Assembly: GCA_964581505.1 (NCBI GenBank)
Contig: CAZOOR010000025.1
Span: 1 to 33,730, forward strand
DNA: 33,730 nucleotides
From: CAZOOR01 sp964581505
Lineage (GTDB): Bacteria; Bacteroidota; Ignavibacteria; Kapaibacteriales; UBA2268
Reading direction: 5' to 3'
In this document: positions 33,493 to 33,730 of the stretch, in pieces
How positions within the stretch are numbered: position 1 is the stretch's first letter
Layout: each line of letters opens with the position of its first letter
Notes under the pieces: model-generated
Database searches by the model: none
What the model saw: only the letters and a program-made list of their open reading frames with translations
Told to the model about the DNA's origin: nothing
Made by a program: the position numbers and the translations under genes

Positions 33493-33730
33493 CCCTATCC
33501 AAGTATCAGAAAGCCAAACAGCCGCAACCCTCTCCCCTGCTCTCTCACACAGGACGATGAGCAAACAGTAAAATAAATTAATCCCATCCTTCAGGGTGCG
33601 GTTTTTGTTACGGCTGTTCACCCCCACGCCGGGCTGTTGTGTGTCGGCTGTTTCATTCAAAAATAATTTAAAAAACGTTTTCTTGTCGCCACATCTCAAT
33701 TCCATTATATTGCAAACGAGTGTTCGCTCA
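33493..33730. other. Gene-free right flank of the island
   Basis: This 238-nt stretch has no convincing gene. It is patchy in composition: a C-rich segment (33510-33560), a T-run after a half hairpin (33589-33607) and a G/C-rich part (33610-33645). A short inverted pair GGCGACAAG/CTTGTCGCC (33481-33489 and 33682-33690) brackets it, possibly by chance. An open frame on the minus strand (33454-33705) overlaps vsr and does not look like a protein. Confidence 0.6.
33589..33606 (+). repeat. Half copy of a terminator hairpin
   Basis: The 18 nt CCTTCAGGGTGCGGTTTT match exactly the loop and right arm of the terminator at 5742-5759, but the left arm is missing here (ATCCCAT instead of AACCGCAC). It ends in a T-run. 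It could be a terminator broken by insertion, or a dispersed element used genome-wide. Confidence 0.55.

Noticed and set aside
33454..33705. 83-codon minus-strand open frame at the right end
   Set aside because: It overlaps vsr, has no start context, and its composition looks like translated repeat or intergenic sequence rather than a protein.
1..33730. CRISPR array, insertion sequence or integrase
   Set aside because: No repeat-spacer pattern, transposase or recombinase motif is found in any frame of the window.

Overview
The window looks like a chromosome segment of a low-GC, Gram-negative member of the Bacteroidota/Chlorobiota (FCB) group. The support is a secreted protein with a C-terminal type IX secretion sorting domain (9382-11343), a carboxypeptidase-regulatory-like/TonB-dependent outer-membrane receptor (25338-28184), LolC/E-type and lipoprotein genes, weak or absent Shine-Dalgarno sequences at many starts, and several upstream TAnnTTTG elements like the Bacteroidota -7 box. 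A one-piece pyruvate:ferredoxin oxidoreductase points to an anaerobic or facultative lifestyle. I cannot place it further from sequence alone; an Ignavibacteria/Kapabacteria-like lineage is only a guess.

Layout. 1-55: start of a secreted-protein gene running off the left edge (-). 254-3060: guaB and an M24 aminopeptidase, a minus-strand pair; the peptidase carries a histone-H1-like Lys/Ala/Pro N-terminal tail. 3263-5708 (+): a family-4 glycosyltransferase and purK, closed by a strong hairpin. 5790-9225 (-): a Glu-rich exported protein, a UDP-glucuronate decarboxylase-like SDR enzyme and a GT-C-type membrane protein. 9382-11343 (+): the type IX secreted beta-propeller-like protein. 11448-13043: an MltB-like lytic transglycosylase and a lipoprotein, convergent and overlapping. 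13165-16903 (+): uvrC and an overlapping GH13 enzyme. 17144-20710 (+): nifJ. 20786-23658 (-): a three-gene membrane operon (unknown membrane protein, M50 protease, LolC/E-like permease). 23809-25314 (+): a second GT-C-like membrane protein. 25338-28184 (-): the outer-membrane receptor.

The most interesting part is 28482-33492, a tight four-gene plus-strand operon: a C5-cytosine DNA methyltransferase, a 696-aa protein with two GHKL ATPase modules (an N-terminal MORC/Hsp90-like one and a C-terminal histidine-kinase-like one complete with H, N, G1, F and G2 boxes), a receiver-domain protein with a large unassigned C-terminal part, and a Vsr endonuclease. Start/stop overlaps of 11 and 4 nt and a 13-nt gap tie the genes together. 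I infer a restriction-modification-like defence system in which a phosphorelay and a MORC-like ATPase control a Vsr nickase/nuclease. GHKL/MORC-like ATPases beside methyltransferases and Vsr-like nucleases are known from comparative genomics; the built-in kinase-receiver pair is the less familiar part.

Housekeeping genes (guaB, purK, uvrC, nifJ) are interspersed with envelope and polysaccharide genes, so most of the window is ordinary core genome. The right end (33493-33730) is a gene-free patch with one arm of a terminator-like hairpin also present at 5732-5759, and may mark the edge of the island. No intergenic gap exceeds about 260 bases, and I saw no tRNA, rRNA, CRISPR array or insertion sequence.
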